NCBI GenBank assembly: GCA_028710605.1
Contig: JAQTTU010000003.1
Location: 124,001-188,000 of the forward strand
DNA from: Sideroxydans sp.
GTDB lineage: Bacteria; Pseudomonadota; Gammaproteobacteria; Burkholderiales; Gallionellaceae
Direction: 5' to 3'
DNA length: 64,000 nucleotides
In this document: piece by piece, positions 11,238 through 19,736 of the stretch
Position numbering within the stretch: position 1 is the stretch's first letter
How the letters are laid out: every line of letters starts with the position of its first letter
Notes under the pieces: model-generated
What the model saw: the letters and a program-made list of their open reading frames with translations, nothing else
Told to the model about the DNA's origin: nothing
The model's database searches: none
Position numbers and translations under genes: made by a program

Positions 11238-11717
11238 TTATTTGATTGCCGCGTTTTGCGGCACATAATCCTTGGCGTACAGCGCGGCTGATTGCAGCGC
11301 CTTGCTCGACCACGCATCGCGCCAGAACGGCTGCTGCGGCAAACTGGTCAGGCCGCCCAGCCACACCAGCGCGATCACCACCAATATCCCGCGCACCAAG
11401 CCGAACATCGCGCCGAATTTTCCATCCAGCCCGCCCAGCCCGGCGAACTTGGCCAGCTTCGCCAATAGCCATGCCGCAATGGCACACACCAGCAGCGTCA
11501 CGATGAACAAAGCCGCGAATGCCACCGCCGCGCGGATGTTGTCTGCCCCCACTGCCTCGGGAATATACGGCAACGCCTGTGCCGAAAAGGTGCGCGCCAC
11601 GATGTATGCCGCAGCCCAGCCGATCAGCGAAAACAACTCGTACATGAACCCGCGCCACCACCCCACCAAGGCCGACAACGCGATGATGCCGACGACTGCG
11701 TAATCGAAAGATGTCAC
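11238..11717 (-). CDS. cvpA: CvpA family inner-membrane protein
   Basis: A 159-residue protein with four hydrophobic segments, beginning [35 protein letters not shown] is the family's last segment. CvpA homologues are needed for colicin V production and envelope homeostasis in E. coli. It lies between the SPOR gene and purF with gaps of 9 and 32 bases, indicating one operon. Confidence 0.92.
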   Translation of the reverse strand: MTSFDYAVVGIIALSALVGWWRGFMYELFSLIGWAAAYIVARTFSAQALPYIPEAVGADNIRAAVAFAALFIVTLLVCAIAAWLLAKLAKFAGLGGLDGKFGAMFGLVRGILVVIALVWLGGLTSLPQQPFWRDAWSSKALQSAALYAKDYVPQNAAIK

Positions 11718-11726
11718 TTTTTAAAC

Positions 11727-12371
11727 CTATTCCAGATTGACCACATTGCACTTTGTTCCCTGCGCTTGCAGCTTGCGCTGAACTTTTTCAGCCGCCTCGC
11801 GCGTCGGATAGCTGCCCACGCGCACGCGCAGCACGCTGCCCGCTTTCTCGGTGTAGGCGTGATAGCCGAGCTTGCTCAACTTGGCTTGCAGACTATGCGC
11901 CGTATCCGCATTGGAAAACGCACCGGCCTGCAACACCCAGCCGGATTTCGGCACGGCTTGCGCCTTGGCGACAGGTTTGCTCTCGACCTTGGGTTTTGTT
12001 TCGGATTTGGGTTTAACGACAGGAGCGGGTTTGCTCACCGCTACTGCGGGTTTTGGTTCTGCTACGGGAGGAGGCACTGCTACCGGCGCGCTGGCGGCAA
12101 CCGGAGCGCTCGCCACTGCCGAAACGGCAACCACACCGGAGGCTGCCGACACCGCCGATTCCGGCAGCGTGCCCTGCGGCAGAAACTCGCCCGCATTGTC
12201 TTTACTCGGGATGCGCAGCTCGATGTCGTTGCCCTTGGAAGGCGCAGGCTCGCTGTCGAACACGACCGGCAACAAAATCACCACCAACACTACCAGCGCA
12301 ATCGCGCCGATCAAGCGGCGGCGCGTTTGGCGCTTCAAATTGAATTCTTCTTCAGTCGTCTGTTTTGCCAT
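11727..12371 (-). CDS. SPOR domain cell-division protein (DedD-like)
   Basis: 214 residues: a short cytoplasmic N-terminus, one membrane segment ([19 protein letters not shown], about residues 20-38), a long Ala/Pro/Val/Lys-rich periplasmic linker, and a C-terminal SPOR domain ([20 protein letters not shown] to the end). SPOR domains bind denuded septal peptidoglycan. The position between folC and cvpA matches dedD. Confidence 0.9.
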   Translation of the reverse strand: MAKQTTEEEFNLKRQTRRRLIGAIALVVLVVILLPVVFDSEPAPSKGNDIELRIPSKDNAGEFLPQGTLPESAVSAASGVVAVSAVASAPVAASAPVAVPPPVAEPKPAVAVSKPAPVVKPKSETKPKVESKPVAKAQAVPKSGWVLQAGAFSNADTAHSLQAKLSKLGYHAYTEKAGSVLRVRVGSYPTREAAEKVQRKLQAQGTKCNVVNLE

Positions 12372-12387
12372 AGTTCTTTCAGGAAGA

Positions 12388-13956
12388 TCAGCCGCCGCGC
12401 AAACCGCGCAACCGCATCACTTCCGCCACCGTATAGAATGATCCGAAGGCGGCGATTCTATCATTTTCACCCGCCTGCTTGGCGGCTTGCTTGAGTGCTT
12501 CGGCAATGGAAGAACAAACATGAACCGCCCCGCGAACCCGGGCGTTTTGCAGCACCTGCGCCAGTTCATCAGCCGTCGCCCCGCGCGGCGCATCAATGCC
12601 CGCCACCAGCCACACATCGACCTGCGCATCCAGCGCCTGCACCACCCCCGCCATGTCCTTGTCCTTGAGCATGGCAAACACCGCAAAGGTTTTCGAGGGT
12701 GGCAGCGCTGCCAGATTCTGCGCCAGCGACCGCGCCGCATGCGGGTTGTGTGCCACATCCAGAATCAACTGCGGCAACCCCGGCACGAACTGGAAACGCC
12801 CGGCCAACTGCACCTCCACCAGCCCGCGCCGCACGGCTTCCATGCTCACCGGCAGCTTATCCTTCAGCGCATCCAGCGCCGCCAATACCGCGCTGGCGTT
12901 ATGCAACTGGAACGCGCCGCGCAGGGCGGGGAATGGCAGTGAACTGCGAGTCCCCACTTTGCTGTAGAAATTCCATTGTCCTTTGGATAGCCCCTCTCCC
13001 GCAGGCGGGAGATAACCAGCGACTTGGCGGTCGTAGTTTGACCGCCTAGTCGAATGGCTAGTTGTTTCATCAGGGGGTGGGGTGAGGGTCTTCACTATGG
13101 AAGTAGGATTGGCAAAATCTCCACTACCCTCACCCTCAATCCCTCTCCCGCCTGCGGGAGAGGGAAGCGAAAACCCAAACTCGCTGCCAATGCACCGCAA
13201 CTCCGCCCCGATCTCCCGCGCATGTTCGCGCAACGCCAACGGCACATCACTGTCCGCACAAATCGCCACCCGCCCTTGCCTGAAAATCCCCGCCTTCTCA
13301 AACCCGATCAACTCGCGCGTATCGCCCAAATAATCCACATGGTCAATATCGACACTGGTCACCACCGAGCAATCCGCATCGAACACATTCACCGCATCCA
13401 GCCTGCCGCCCAGCCCCACTTCGAGGATGGCGACATCCACCTTGTGCGAAATGAAACACTGCATGGCGGCCAGCGTGCCGAACTCGAAATAGGTCAGCGG
13501 AATTTCAGCTTCCCCTTTCTTCCCCCTTGCAGGGGGAAGGTTAGGATGGGGGTAGAAATCATGAGCGTCATCATGTCCAGCTTCTACCCCCACCCCAGCC
13601 CTCCCCCTGCAAGGGGGAGGGTGTTGTCCTTTGCGCGCCCGCTCAATCTTCTCAAACGACTCACACAACTCCGCATCACTCGCCTGTTGTTTGCCAATGC
13701 GCACCCGCTCGTTGTAATCCAGCAAATGCGGCGAGGTGTAACAGCCGACACGGTATCCGGCGGCATGCAGCATGGCTTCCAGCATCGCGCACACCGAACC
13801 TTTGCCGTTGGTACCGCCGACGATGATGATGGGGAAATCAGCTTGCAGATCGAGGCGCTGCCTGACTTGCGCCATCCGCTCCAGACCGAGCGCGATGGTT
13901 TTGGGATGCAGGGATTCGAGGTAGGTTAGCCAGTCGGAAAGAGTTCGGGAAGCCAC
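12388..13956 (-). CDS. folC: Folylpolyglutamate synthase / dihydrofolate synthase with two in-frame repeat insertions
   Basis: A 522-residue Mur-ligase-family enzyme that joins glutamate to dihydropteroate and folates. The P-loop is GGTNGKGSVCAMLEAMLHAAG, truncated here to its core GTNGKGS. Further family motifs are IPLTYFEFGTLAAM, DHVDYLGDT and DVAHNPHAARSLA. Usual size is near 430 residues. The excess is two inserts encoded by GC-rich palindromic repeats, about 40 residues at 13510-13629 and about 63 at 12979-13167. Both lie in surface-loop positions and both keep the frame, so the enzyme is probably functional. The start overlaps a CACAGAG-type repeat. Confidence 0.92.
   Translation of the reverse strand: MASRTLSDWLTYLESLHPKTIALGLERMAQVRQRLDLQADFPIIIVGGTNGKGSVCAMLEAMLHAAGYRVGCYTSPHLLDYNERVRIGKQQASDAELCESFEKIERARKGQHPPPCRGRAGVGVEAGHDDAHDFYPHPNLPPARGKKGEAEIPLTYFEFGTLAAMQCFISHKVDVAILEVGLGGRLDAVNVFDADCSVVTSVDIDHVDYLGDTRELIGFEKAGIFRQGRVAICADSDVPLALREHAREIGAELRCIGSEFGFSLPSPAGGRGIEGEGSGDFANPTSIVKTLTPPPDETTSHSTRRSNYDRQVAGYLPPAGEGLSKGQWNFYSKVGTRSSLPFPALRGAFQLHNASAVLAALDALKDKLPVSMEAVRRGLVEVQLAGRFQFVPGLPQLILDVAHNPHAARSLAQNLAALPPSKTFAVFAMLKDKDMAGVVQALDAQVDVWLVAGIDAPRGATADELAQVLQNARVRGAVHVCSSIAEALKQAAKQAGENDRIAAFGSFYTVAEVMRLRGLRGG
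12979..13167. repeat. Repeat insertion 2 inside folC (63 codons)
   Basis: The ends carry the inverse sequences CCCCTCTCCCGCAGGCGGGA and CCCTCTCCCGCCTGCGGGAG, each itself a hairpin. The middle holds two opposed GGCGGTC/GACCGCC units near 13027-13046. It splits the family segment between EFGFS and WNFYSKVG. The coded peptide contains LPSPAGGRG and YLPPAGEGL, the usual translation of this kind of repeat. Confidence 0.8.
13510..13629. repeat. Repeat insertion 1 inside folC (40 codons)
   Basis: Two opposed GC-rich hairpins (CCCCCTTGCAGGGGGAAGG near 13522 and CCTCCCCCTGCAAGGGGGAG near 13600) flank ATCATGAGCGTCATCATG. It interrupts the family segment between ERARK and AEIPLTYFE. Confidence 0.8.
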
Positions 13957-14076
13957 AGAAAAAACCTAAAGCGAACCACAGAGACACTGAGACACAAAGA
14001 ATTCATAAACAAAATACCCACTGGCACATCCGCCAGAAAGCAACTGCCTTTCTCTGTGCCTCTGTGTCTTTGTGGT
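13953..14076. repeat. CACAGAG-type hairpin upstream of folC
   Basis: The left arm ACCACAGAGACACTGAGACA (from 13975) and the right arm near 14049-14076 (CTCTGTGCCTCTGTGTCTTT) are inverse. A first GCCACAGA unit overlaps the folC start codon at 13954-13956, so the folC N-terminus abuts the repeat. Confidence 0.75.
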
Positions 14077-14092
14077 GAATGGTTTTGACATG

Positions 14093-14977
14093 CTACGCCG
14101 CTTCCAGCTTCACCACCGCATCCTGCTTGGTCAGCAGCGTGATCAGCGTCGCCAGTTGGTCGCGCATCTCGCGTCTGTCAACGATCATGTCGATCGCGCC
14201 ATGTTCCAGCAGGAACTCCGCACGCTGAAAGCCGTCCGGCAAGGTTTCGCGCACGGTCTGTTGAATCACGCGCGCGCCGGCGAAGCCGATCAGTGCGCCG
14301 GGTTCGGCGATAACCACGTCGCCCAAGAAGGCGAAGCTGGCGGAGACTCCGCCCATGGTGGGGTCGGTCAACACGGAGATGAAGGGTAGTCTGGCTTCGC
14401 TCAATTGCGTGAGCGCGGCGCTGGTTTTGGCCATCTGCATCAGCGACAGCAGGCCTTCCTGCATACGCGCACCGCCGCTGGCAGCGAAGCAGATGAACGG
14501 GCATTTTTGTTCCAGCGCGACTTGCACGCCGCGCACGAAACGTTCGCCGGTCACCGAGCCCATCGAGCCGCCCATGAAGGTGAATTCGAACGAGGCCGCG
14601 ACGACAGGCAGCGCGTGGATGCTGCCTTGCAGCACCACCAGCGAATCGTCTTCGCCGGTAACGCGTTTGGCTTCGACCAGACGGTCGCTGTATTTCTTCT
14701 GGTCCTTGAATTTGAGGGTATCGACCGGCAACACTTCCGCACCGATCTCGAAACGACCTTCGCTGTCCAGCAGCCAGTCGAGACGGGTGCGCGCGGTGAT
14801 GCGGTGATGGTGGCTGCACTTGGGGCAGACGCTGTGGTTTTTTTCCAGGTCGGAGTAATACAGCACCGTCTGGCACGACGGGCATTTGTGCCACAAGCCT
14901 TCGGGTACGTTCTTCTTTGTCTCTTCGCTCTCGCGGCGTTTGATCTTCGGGGGCAACAGTTTCTGGAACCAGCTCAT
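14093..14977 (-). CDS. accD: Acetyl-CoA carboxylase carboxyltransferase subunit beta
   Basis: 294 residues. It transfers the carboxyl group from biotin to acetyl-CoA in fatty acid synthesis, with AccA as partner. The N-terminal zinc ribbon is CPSCQ...CPKCSHHH at about residues 30-52. The crotonase-like core shows [20 protein letters not shown] and [19 protein letters not shown] 14977 with GAGGAGAACACC gives [14 protein letters not shown]. The accD-folC order after trpA is conserved in proteobacteria. Confidence 0.96.
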   Translation of the reverse strand: MSWFQKLLPPKIKRRESEETKKNVPEGLWHKCPSCQTVLYYSDLEKNHSVCPKCSHHHRITARTRLDWLLDSEGRFEIGAEVLPVDTLKFKDQKKYSDRLVEAKRVTGEDDSLVVLQGSIHALPVVAASFEFTFMGGSMGSVTGERFVRGVQVALEQKCPFICFAASGGARMQEGLLSLMQMAKTSAALTQLSEARLPFISVLTDPTMGGVSASFAFLGDVVIAEPGALIGFAGARVIQQTVRETLPDGFQRAEFLLEHGAIDMIVDRREMRDQLATLITLLTKQDAVVKLEAA

Positions 14978-15004
14978 GGTGTTCTCCTCATTAGAATCTT
15001 TTTT

Positions 15005-15100
15005 TGCCCGCAGATTACACAGATTGACGCAGATTAACTGCAAAATCATTGTGAATGGATTTGGTTTTAATCCGGGTTAATCTGTGTAATCTGCGGGCAC
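15005..15100. repeat. CGCAGATT tandem-unit hairpin
   Basis: The left arm has spaced units GCAGATTACACAGATTGACG and GCAGATTAA. The right arm TTAATCTGTGTAATCTGCGG is their inverse. The hairpin separates trpA from accD. The same family lies at 24932-25002. Confidence 0.8.
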
Positions 15101-15112
15101 AGTTTTTTTGCT

Positions 15113-15910
15113 TTATTGATCTATCGCCAGCCTTAATTCTTTCACCAACTTGCCGACGTTGGCGACTACATTTTGTTCATTTGATTTTTCGATTTCCTGC
15201 ACGATGCGACTGCCCACCACCACGCCGTCGCACAATTTCGATACCGCTTGTGCGGTCGCTGCGTCGCGGATGCCGAAGCCGACACCGATGGGCAGCTTGA
15301 TGTGTTTGCGCAGTTGCGGCAGTTTTTGTTCGATAGCCGACAGGTCGAGATTGCCCGCTCCGGTCACGCCTTTGAGCGAGACGTAATACACATAGCCGCG
15401 CGCCAGTTTGGCCACGTGTTCAATGCGCGCTTCGTTGGTGGTCGGTGCCAGCAGGAAGATAGGCGCGATGTTGTGACGTTGCAGATGCTCGAACGCTTCG
15501 TGGCTTTCTTCCGGCGGAAAATCAACCGTGAGCACGCCATCCACGCCGACTTCGGCGCAACGCTGCGCGAATACTTCCCAGCCCATAGCCTCAATCGGAT
15601 TGCCGTAGCCCATCAACACCACCGGCGTGGTCGTATCCTGCTTGCGGAATTCCGCCACCATGCCCAGCACGCCGCGCAGCGACATGCCTTGTTTGAGCGC
15701 ACGCTCGGAAGCGCGCTGGATCACCGGGCCATCGGCCATCGGATCGGAGAACGGCACACCGAGTTCCAGCACATCCGCACCCGCCGCCACCAGACCGTGC
15801 ATCAGCGGTACGGTGAGTTGTTGCGACGGATCACCGGCGGTGATGAACGGGATCAGCGCTTTGCGCTGTTGCTGTTTGAGATTATTGAAGGTGGTATCTA
15901 TGCGGCTCAT
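15113..15910 (-). CDS. trpA: Tryptophan synthase alpha subunit
   Basis: A 265-residue TIM barrel that cleaves indole-3-glycerol phosphate to indole for TrpB. FITAGDPS and the catalytic-loop segment LELGVPFSDPMADGPVIQ (with the conserved Glu and Asp) are intact, as is the phosphate-binding VGFGIRDAATA. In most betaproteobacteria it follows trpB directly. Here a HicB-like gene and a hairpin repeat separate them by about 400 bases. Confidence 0.96.
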   Translation of the reverse strand: MSRIDTTFNNLKQQQRKALIPFITAGDPSQQLTVPLMHGLVAAGADVLELGVPFSDPMADGPVIQRASERALKQGMSLRGVLGMVAEFRKQDTTTPVVLMGYGNPIEAMGWEVFAQRCAEVGVDGVLTVDFPPEESHEAFEHLQRHNIAPIFLLAPTTNEARIEHVAKLARGYVYYVSLKGVTGAGNLDLSAIEQKLPQLRKHIKLPIGVGFGIRDAATAQAVSKLCDGVVVGSRIVQEIEKSNEQNVVANVGKLVKELRLAIDQ

Positions 15911-15937
15911 AACATCGTTTTTCCGTGGTAATTCATT

Positions 15938-16147
15938 TCACGCATACATCAGTCGTCCGCGCGGCTCGGGGATTGAGCGTTCAAATTCTTTTGCAACTTC
16001 CAACCACAGCGCCATCACATCTTTCACGTTACTCAATGCAGCTTCGTAGCTTTCACCGTGCGCCATGCAGCTTGGAAGCTCAGGGACTTCCGCAATATAT
16101 GCGGCATCTTCTTCGCTCCAATACAGGATAATTTCGTAGCGTTCCAT
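15938..16147 (-). CDS. HicB-like antitoxin family protein, apparently orphan
   Basis: A 69-residue protein with the HicB N-terminal fold: MERYEIILYWSEEDAAYIAE, then VPELPSCMAHGESYEAAL. There is no clear C-terminal DNA-binding helix-turn-helix and no HicA toxin next to it. Longer open reading to 16201 only translates the neighbouring repeat (IPACAGMT), so ATG 16147 was taken. It intrudes between trpB and trpA, 27 bases before trpA, and is probably cotranscribed with them. Confidence 0.8.
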   Translation of the reverse strand: MERYEIILYWSEEDAAYIAEVPELPSCMAHGESYEAALSNVKDVMALWLEVAKEFERSIPEPRGRLMYA

Positions 16148-16165
16148 AATGTCTTTTTCCACCAA

Positions 16166-16292
16166 CGTCATTCCCGCGCAGGCTGGAATCCAGATAATCA
16201 AACAATCCCCGCAACGCGGGACAACAACTCAATTTCGTCCGCTTCGCGGAATTTATTTTTTTTGCTGGATTCCCGCCTGCGCGGGAATGACG
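16166..16292. repeat. CGTCATTCCCGC-family inverted repeat
   Basis: Arms 16166-16193 and 16265-16292 are inverse with one or two mismatches (CGTCATTCCCGCGCAGGCTG against TTCCCGCCTGCGCGGGAATG). A smaller CCCCGCAACGCGGG hairpin lies inside. It sits between trpB and the HicB-like gene. A GGCGCAGGCC variant of the same family is at 63522-63688. Confidence 0.85.
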
Positions 16293-16308
16293 AAACAGCA
16301 TTGTAATT

Positions 16309-17505
16309 TTACAGTGTGATGCCCTTGATGCGCGCCACGGTGTTCATGTCTTTGTCGCCGCGACCGGAGAGGTTCACCAGCAGCACTTTATCCTTGTTCA
16401 TCGTCGGCGCGATCTTCATCGCGTGCGCGATAGCATGACTGGATTCCAGCGCGGGAATAATGCCTTCAAAGCGGCACAGCGCATCGAACGCGGCGATGGC
16501 TTCGTCGTCGTTGATGGCGACATATTGCGCGCGCCCCATATCCTTCAACAGACAATGCTCGGGGCCCACGCCGGGATAATCCAGTCCGGCTGAGATGGAA
16601 TGCGTTTCGATGATCTGGCCGTTCTCGTCCTGCATCAGATACACCTTGTTGCCGTGCAACACGCCGACCTTGGCGTTGCCGGTGAGCGGCGCGGCATGTT
16701 GTCCGCTGGCGATGCCGTGACCGCCCGCTTCCACGCCGATGATCTGCACGCCGTTTTCTTCGATGTAGGGATAGAACAAGCCAATCGCGTTGGAGCCGCC
16801 GCCGACACAGGCAATCACCGCATCCGGCTGACGACCAATCATTTCCGGCATCTGCACCTTGGCTTCGTTGCCGATCACGCACTGGAAGTCGCGCACCATC
16901 ATCGGGTACGGATGCGGGCCTGCCGCTGTACCAAAAATGTAGAACGTGCTTTCGACGTTGGTCACCCAATCACGGATGGCTTCGTTGCACGCATCCTTGA
17001 GCGTCTTGGAACCGCTCTCCACCGGCACAACAGTCGCGCCCAGCAGTTTCATGCGGAACACGTTGGGCGCCTGGCGCTGGATGTCTTCCGCGCCCATATA
17101 CACGACGCATTCCATGCCGAAACGTGCCGCCACGGTGGCCGTTGCCACGCCGTGCATGCCCGCGCCGGTTTCTGCAATGACGCGCTTCTTGCCCATGCGT
17201 TTGGCCAGCAAAGCCTGGCCGATGGCATTGTTGATCTTGTGCGCGCCGGTGTGGTTCAGGTCTTCGCGCTTCAGATAAATCTGCGCGCCGCCCAGACTCT
17301 CCGACAGGCGCTTGGCGTGATAGATCGGGCTGGGACGTCCGACATAATGTTTCAATTCGTAAGCAAACTCGGCCTTGAATTCGGGATCGTCGCGGAAGCG
17401 CAGATACTGCTGTCGCAATTCCTCCACTGCCGGGATCAGCGTCTCGGCCATATAGATGCCGCCGAACTGGCCGAAGTGGCCGCTGCTATCTGGATAGTTG
17501 TACAT
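16309..17505 (-). CDS. trpB: Tryptophan synthase beta subunit
   Basis: 398 residues. This PLP enzyme condenses indole with serine. The PLP lysine is in [14 protein letters not shown]. The phosphate loop is [10 protein letters not shown]. The [16 protein letters not shown] motif of TrpB is present. ATG 17505 gives [20 protein letters not shown], and the start overlaps the trpF end by 20 bases, showing translational coupling. Confidence 0.97.
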   Translation of the reverse strand: MYNYPDSSGHFGQFGGIYMAETLIPAVEELRQQYLRFRDDPEFKAEFAYELKHYVGRPSPIYHAKRLSESLGGAQIYLKREDLNHTGAHKINNAIGQALLAKRMGKKRVIAETGAGMHGVATATVAARFGMECVVYMGAEDIQRQAPNVFRMKLLGATVVPVESGSKTLKDACNEAIRDWVTNVESTFYIFGTAAGPHPYPMMVRDFQCVIGNEAKVQMPEMIGRQPDAVIACVGGGSNAIGLFYPYIEENGVQIIGVEAGGHGIASGQHAAPLTGNAKVGVLHGNKVYLMQDENGQIIETHSISAGLDYPGVGPEHCLLKDMGRAQYVAINDDEAIAAFDALCRFEGIIPALESSHAIAHAMKIAPTMNKDKVLLVNLSGRGDKDMNTVARIKGITL

Positions 17506-18211
17506 CTGTCTGCATAACCTCGTTGATGAATGCAGCGACCTTCGCCGCATCCTTGATTCCCTTGCCGGCCTCCACGCCGCTGGACACATCCACCGCGTAA
17601 GGCTGCACCTGTTTAATCGCCGCCGCCACATTGCCCGCATGCAAGCCGCCGGAAAGGATCACCGGTAACGGCAGATCACGCGGAATCAGCGCCCAGTCGA
17701 ACGGCTCGCCCGTGCCGCCTTGCGTACCTTCGACGAAAGCATCCAGCAACAAACCCTGAGCCCCTGCGTAACGGGTCGCGCATTCTACCAAATCAACCCC
17801 CGCTTTGACCCGAATCGCTTTCAGATAGGGTTTGCCGAACTGTTGGCAGAACTCCGGCGCTTCTTCGCCGTGGAACTGCAACACGTCAAGCGCCACATTT
17901 GCCAGCACTTCGCGCACGTAATCGACCGTTGGATTCACGAACAAACCAACCACTGTCACAAACGGCGGCACGGCACGCGCCAGTTGCGCAGCCTGCTGTA
18001 CGCTGACATGGCGCGGACTTTTTTCGTAGAACACCAGACCGAGCGCATCTGCGCCGCTATTTGCTACAGCCAGCAAATCTTGCTCGCGAGTAATGCCGCA
18101 GATTTTGATTCTGGTCTTTACTGAGAATTGAGGATTGAGGATTGAGGATTTGGAAACCCCTATCCCTGCTTCTTCTTTATCGCGCTGCAACCTCGCCACC
18201 ATTCCGCTCAT
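17486..18211 (-). CDS. trpF: Phosphoribosylanthranilate isomerase with an unusual N-terminal extension
   Basis: A TIM barrel of the tryptophan pathway. [10 protein letters not shown] carries the catalytic Cys, and [12 protein letters not shown] the phosphate site and catalytic Asp region. The family normally starts about one residue before KTRIKICG, but here that codon is GTA, not a start. The nearest starts are ATGs at 18211 and 18202, giving about 30 extra residues ([16 protein letters not shown]...), partly coded by an AATCCTC tandem repeat. So the original start seems to have been displaced by a repeat. The true start is uncertain. Confidence 0.9.
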   Translation of the reverse strand: MSGMVARLQRDKEEAGIGVSKSSILNPQFSVKTRIKICGITREQDLLAVANSGADALGLVFYEKSPRHVSVQQAAQLARAVPPFVTVVGLFVNPTVDYVREVLANVALDVLQFHGEEAPEFCQQFGKPYLKAIRVKAGVDLVECATRYAGAQGLLLDAFVEGTQGGTGEPFDWALIPRDLPLPVILSGGLHAGNVAAAIKQVQPYAVDVSSGVEAGKGIKDAAKVAAFINEVMQTDVQLSR

Positions 18212-18306
18212 CCGTTTTCAGTTTACTAGTGAAACAAGTATAAATGATTAAGAAAACCCGCCACTCCGCTTTTCACTCGATCCTCAGTCCTCGATCCTCA
18301 ATCCTG
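18124..18306. repeat. AATCCTC/GAGGATT inverted tandem repeats flanking the truA-trpF junction
   Basis: 18124-18150 reads GAATTGAGGATTGAGGATTG and on. 18277-18306 reads TCGATCCTCAGTCCTCGATC and on. The two blocks are inverse and about 125 bases apart. The first codes part of the trpF N-terminal extension (SSILNPQF). The second codes the last residues of truA (GLRIED). Confidence 0.75.
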
Positions 18307-19069
18307 TTCCTTGCGGCAAGCCCCACTTCGCATCGTAGGTGATGTGGCGCAAATACAGGCCGTCCGGCGCAAAAGTCGGCGCGGCGAACTTGCGTTCGCG
18401 GCCTTGCAACACTTCCTGCATCCACTGCGGCGGGTGTTTGCCTTTGCCGACGTACAGCAGGCAACCCACGATGTTGCGCACCATGTGGTGCAGAAAAGCA
18501 TTGGCAGTCAGATTGAAAATGAGGGTATCGCCCTGCTGTTCAATATCAAGACAGGCAAGATTTTTCACCGGGGTTTTGGCCTGGCATTGCGAAGCGCGAA
18601 ACGCGCTGAAATCATGTTCGCCCAGCAGGTATTGCGCGGCATCCCGCATGGCCTCCACATCCAGCGGCATGTGGAACCAGCCCACTTTGCCATGATGCAC
18701 GGCACTGCGCGAAGGACGGTTAACCAGCACATATTGATAGCTGCGCGCCTGCGCCGAGAAACGCGCATGGAATTCGTCCGACACCGGATGCGCCCACAGC
18801 ACGGCAATGTCTTTCGGCAACAGCGCGTTGGTGCCGCGCACCCAGGCGTTGAGCGGCCTGTCGGTATTGGTATCGAAATGCACCACTTGCTCCAGCGCAT
18901 GCACGCCGGTATCGGTGCGTCCGGCGGCAGTCACGGCGATGCTTTCTCCGGCGATACCGCCCAATGCCAATTGCAGCGCATCCTGCACATTAGGCACATC
19001 GGGCTGGCTCTGCCAGCCGTTGTAGGCACTGCCGTCGTATTCCACGCCGAGCGCTATTCTCATCGCCAC
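18284..19069 (-). CDS. truA: tRNA pseudouridine(38-40) synthase
   Basis: 261 residues. It modifies the anticodon stem of many tRNAs. The catalytic Asp is in AGRTDTGVHALEQVVHF, and VEYDGSAYNGWQSQ is the family N-terminus. The start could be the ATG at 19069 or 19063; both give the same protein within two residues. The C-terminus (GTGLRIED) is coded by a repeat and so is probably not ancestral. The start overlaps the upstream gene by 10 bases. Confidence 0.95.
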   Translation of the reverse strand: MAMRIALGVEYDGSAYNGWQSQPDVPNVQDALQLALGGIAGESIAVTAAGRTDTGVHALEQVVHFDTNTDRPLNAWVRGTNALLPKDIAVLWAHPVSDEFHARFSAQARSYQYVLVNRPSRSAVHHGKVGWFHMPLDVEAMRDAAQYLLGEHDFSAFRASQCQAKTPVKNLACLDIEQQGDTLIFNLTANAFLHHMVRNIVGCLLYVGKGKHPPQWMQEVLQGRERKFAAPTFAPDGLYLRHITYDAKWGLPQGTGLRIED

Positions 19070-19680
19070 ACTCCCATCAACACTGCCGCGCTTGCCACCA
19101 GCATCAGCACATCGACGAGCCCAAAAGCTTGCAGCCGCAATTCGATGTGCGTCGCGCCATTGGTGGAAGGCTGCATGGCATTAGCAATGGTTGCTTTCCA
19201 ATCGCCCGCCGTATCGCGCATGGCGGATTCCGCGTATTCCAGCGTGAGCGCCAGACGCACCGCGATGCGTTCGCGCGACAAACCCAGCCAGCGTAGCGGG
19301 TAGGCCAGCGAATACAACCCGCTGATGAGCTGGGTCTGCGGCAACAGTTCCAGCAGGATGGCCAGACCGGACAGCACGCTTATCAAGCGCCCCAACTGCA
19401 ATAGCCCGTCCAGCAAGCCTTCGTGCGTGGGAGAAGCAATACCAAGCTGCGGCCACAGCGCGGTTCCCGGCGTGGTATAGGCATAGATCAACAGCAACGA
19501 GAAAAAAATCCAGCGCGTGCGCCGCAGCAAACTCAGCAATTGTTTTGCACACAGCTTCAATGCGATTCCGAACAACACGGCACACAACGCCAGCAAAGCC
19601 AGCGCTTGCAGGCGTTGCACCAGCAAGGCGAGCAACATCCAAACAAGAATCTGCACGGCGGGATGCGGGACAAGTTTCAT
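19060..19680 (-). CDS. CbiQ/EcfT-like integral membrane protein
   Basis: 206 residues with about five hydrophobic segments (LVWMLLALLVQRL, LALLALCAVLFGIAL, FFSLLLIYAY, LISVLSGLAILLELL, VLMLVASAAVLMGVW) and a cytoplasmic helical part between. The layout resembles the transmembrane T component of energy-coupling-factor transporters, and a gene of this kind lies between fimV and truA in related bacteria as I recall it. The Ala-Arg-Gly coupling motifs are not clear, and no ATPase or substrate-binding partner is adjacent. Confidence 0.5.
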   Translation of the reverse strand: MKLVPHPAVQILVWMLLALLVQRLQALALLALCAVLFGIALKLCAKQLLSLLRRTRWIFFSLLLIYAYTTPGTALWPQLGIASPTHEGLLDGLLQLGRLISVLSGLAILLELLPQTQLISGLYSLAYPLRWLGLSRERIAVRLALTLEYAESAMRDTAGDWKATIANAMQPSTNGATHIELRLQAFGLVDVLMLVASAAVLMGVWR

Positions 19681-19689
19681 ATTGTTAAA

Positions 19690-19718
19690 ACAAAAACGGC
19701 AGCCGGACAGGCTGCCGT
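19690..19718 (-). terminator. Rho-independent terminator of fimV
   Basis: The perfect stem ACGGCAGCC/GGCTGCCGT with loop GGACA is followed on the minus strand by TTTTTGTTTT. It lies 19 bases after the fimV stop. Confidence 0.85.
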
Positions 19719-19736
19719 GAGATTAAGCATGATTGC

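Noticed and set aside
16148-16201. N-terminal extension of the HicB-like protein (IWIPACAGMT)
   Set aside because: This is the usual translation of the CGTCATTCCCGC repeat, not a protein part.
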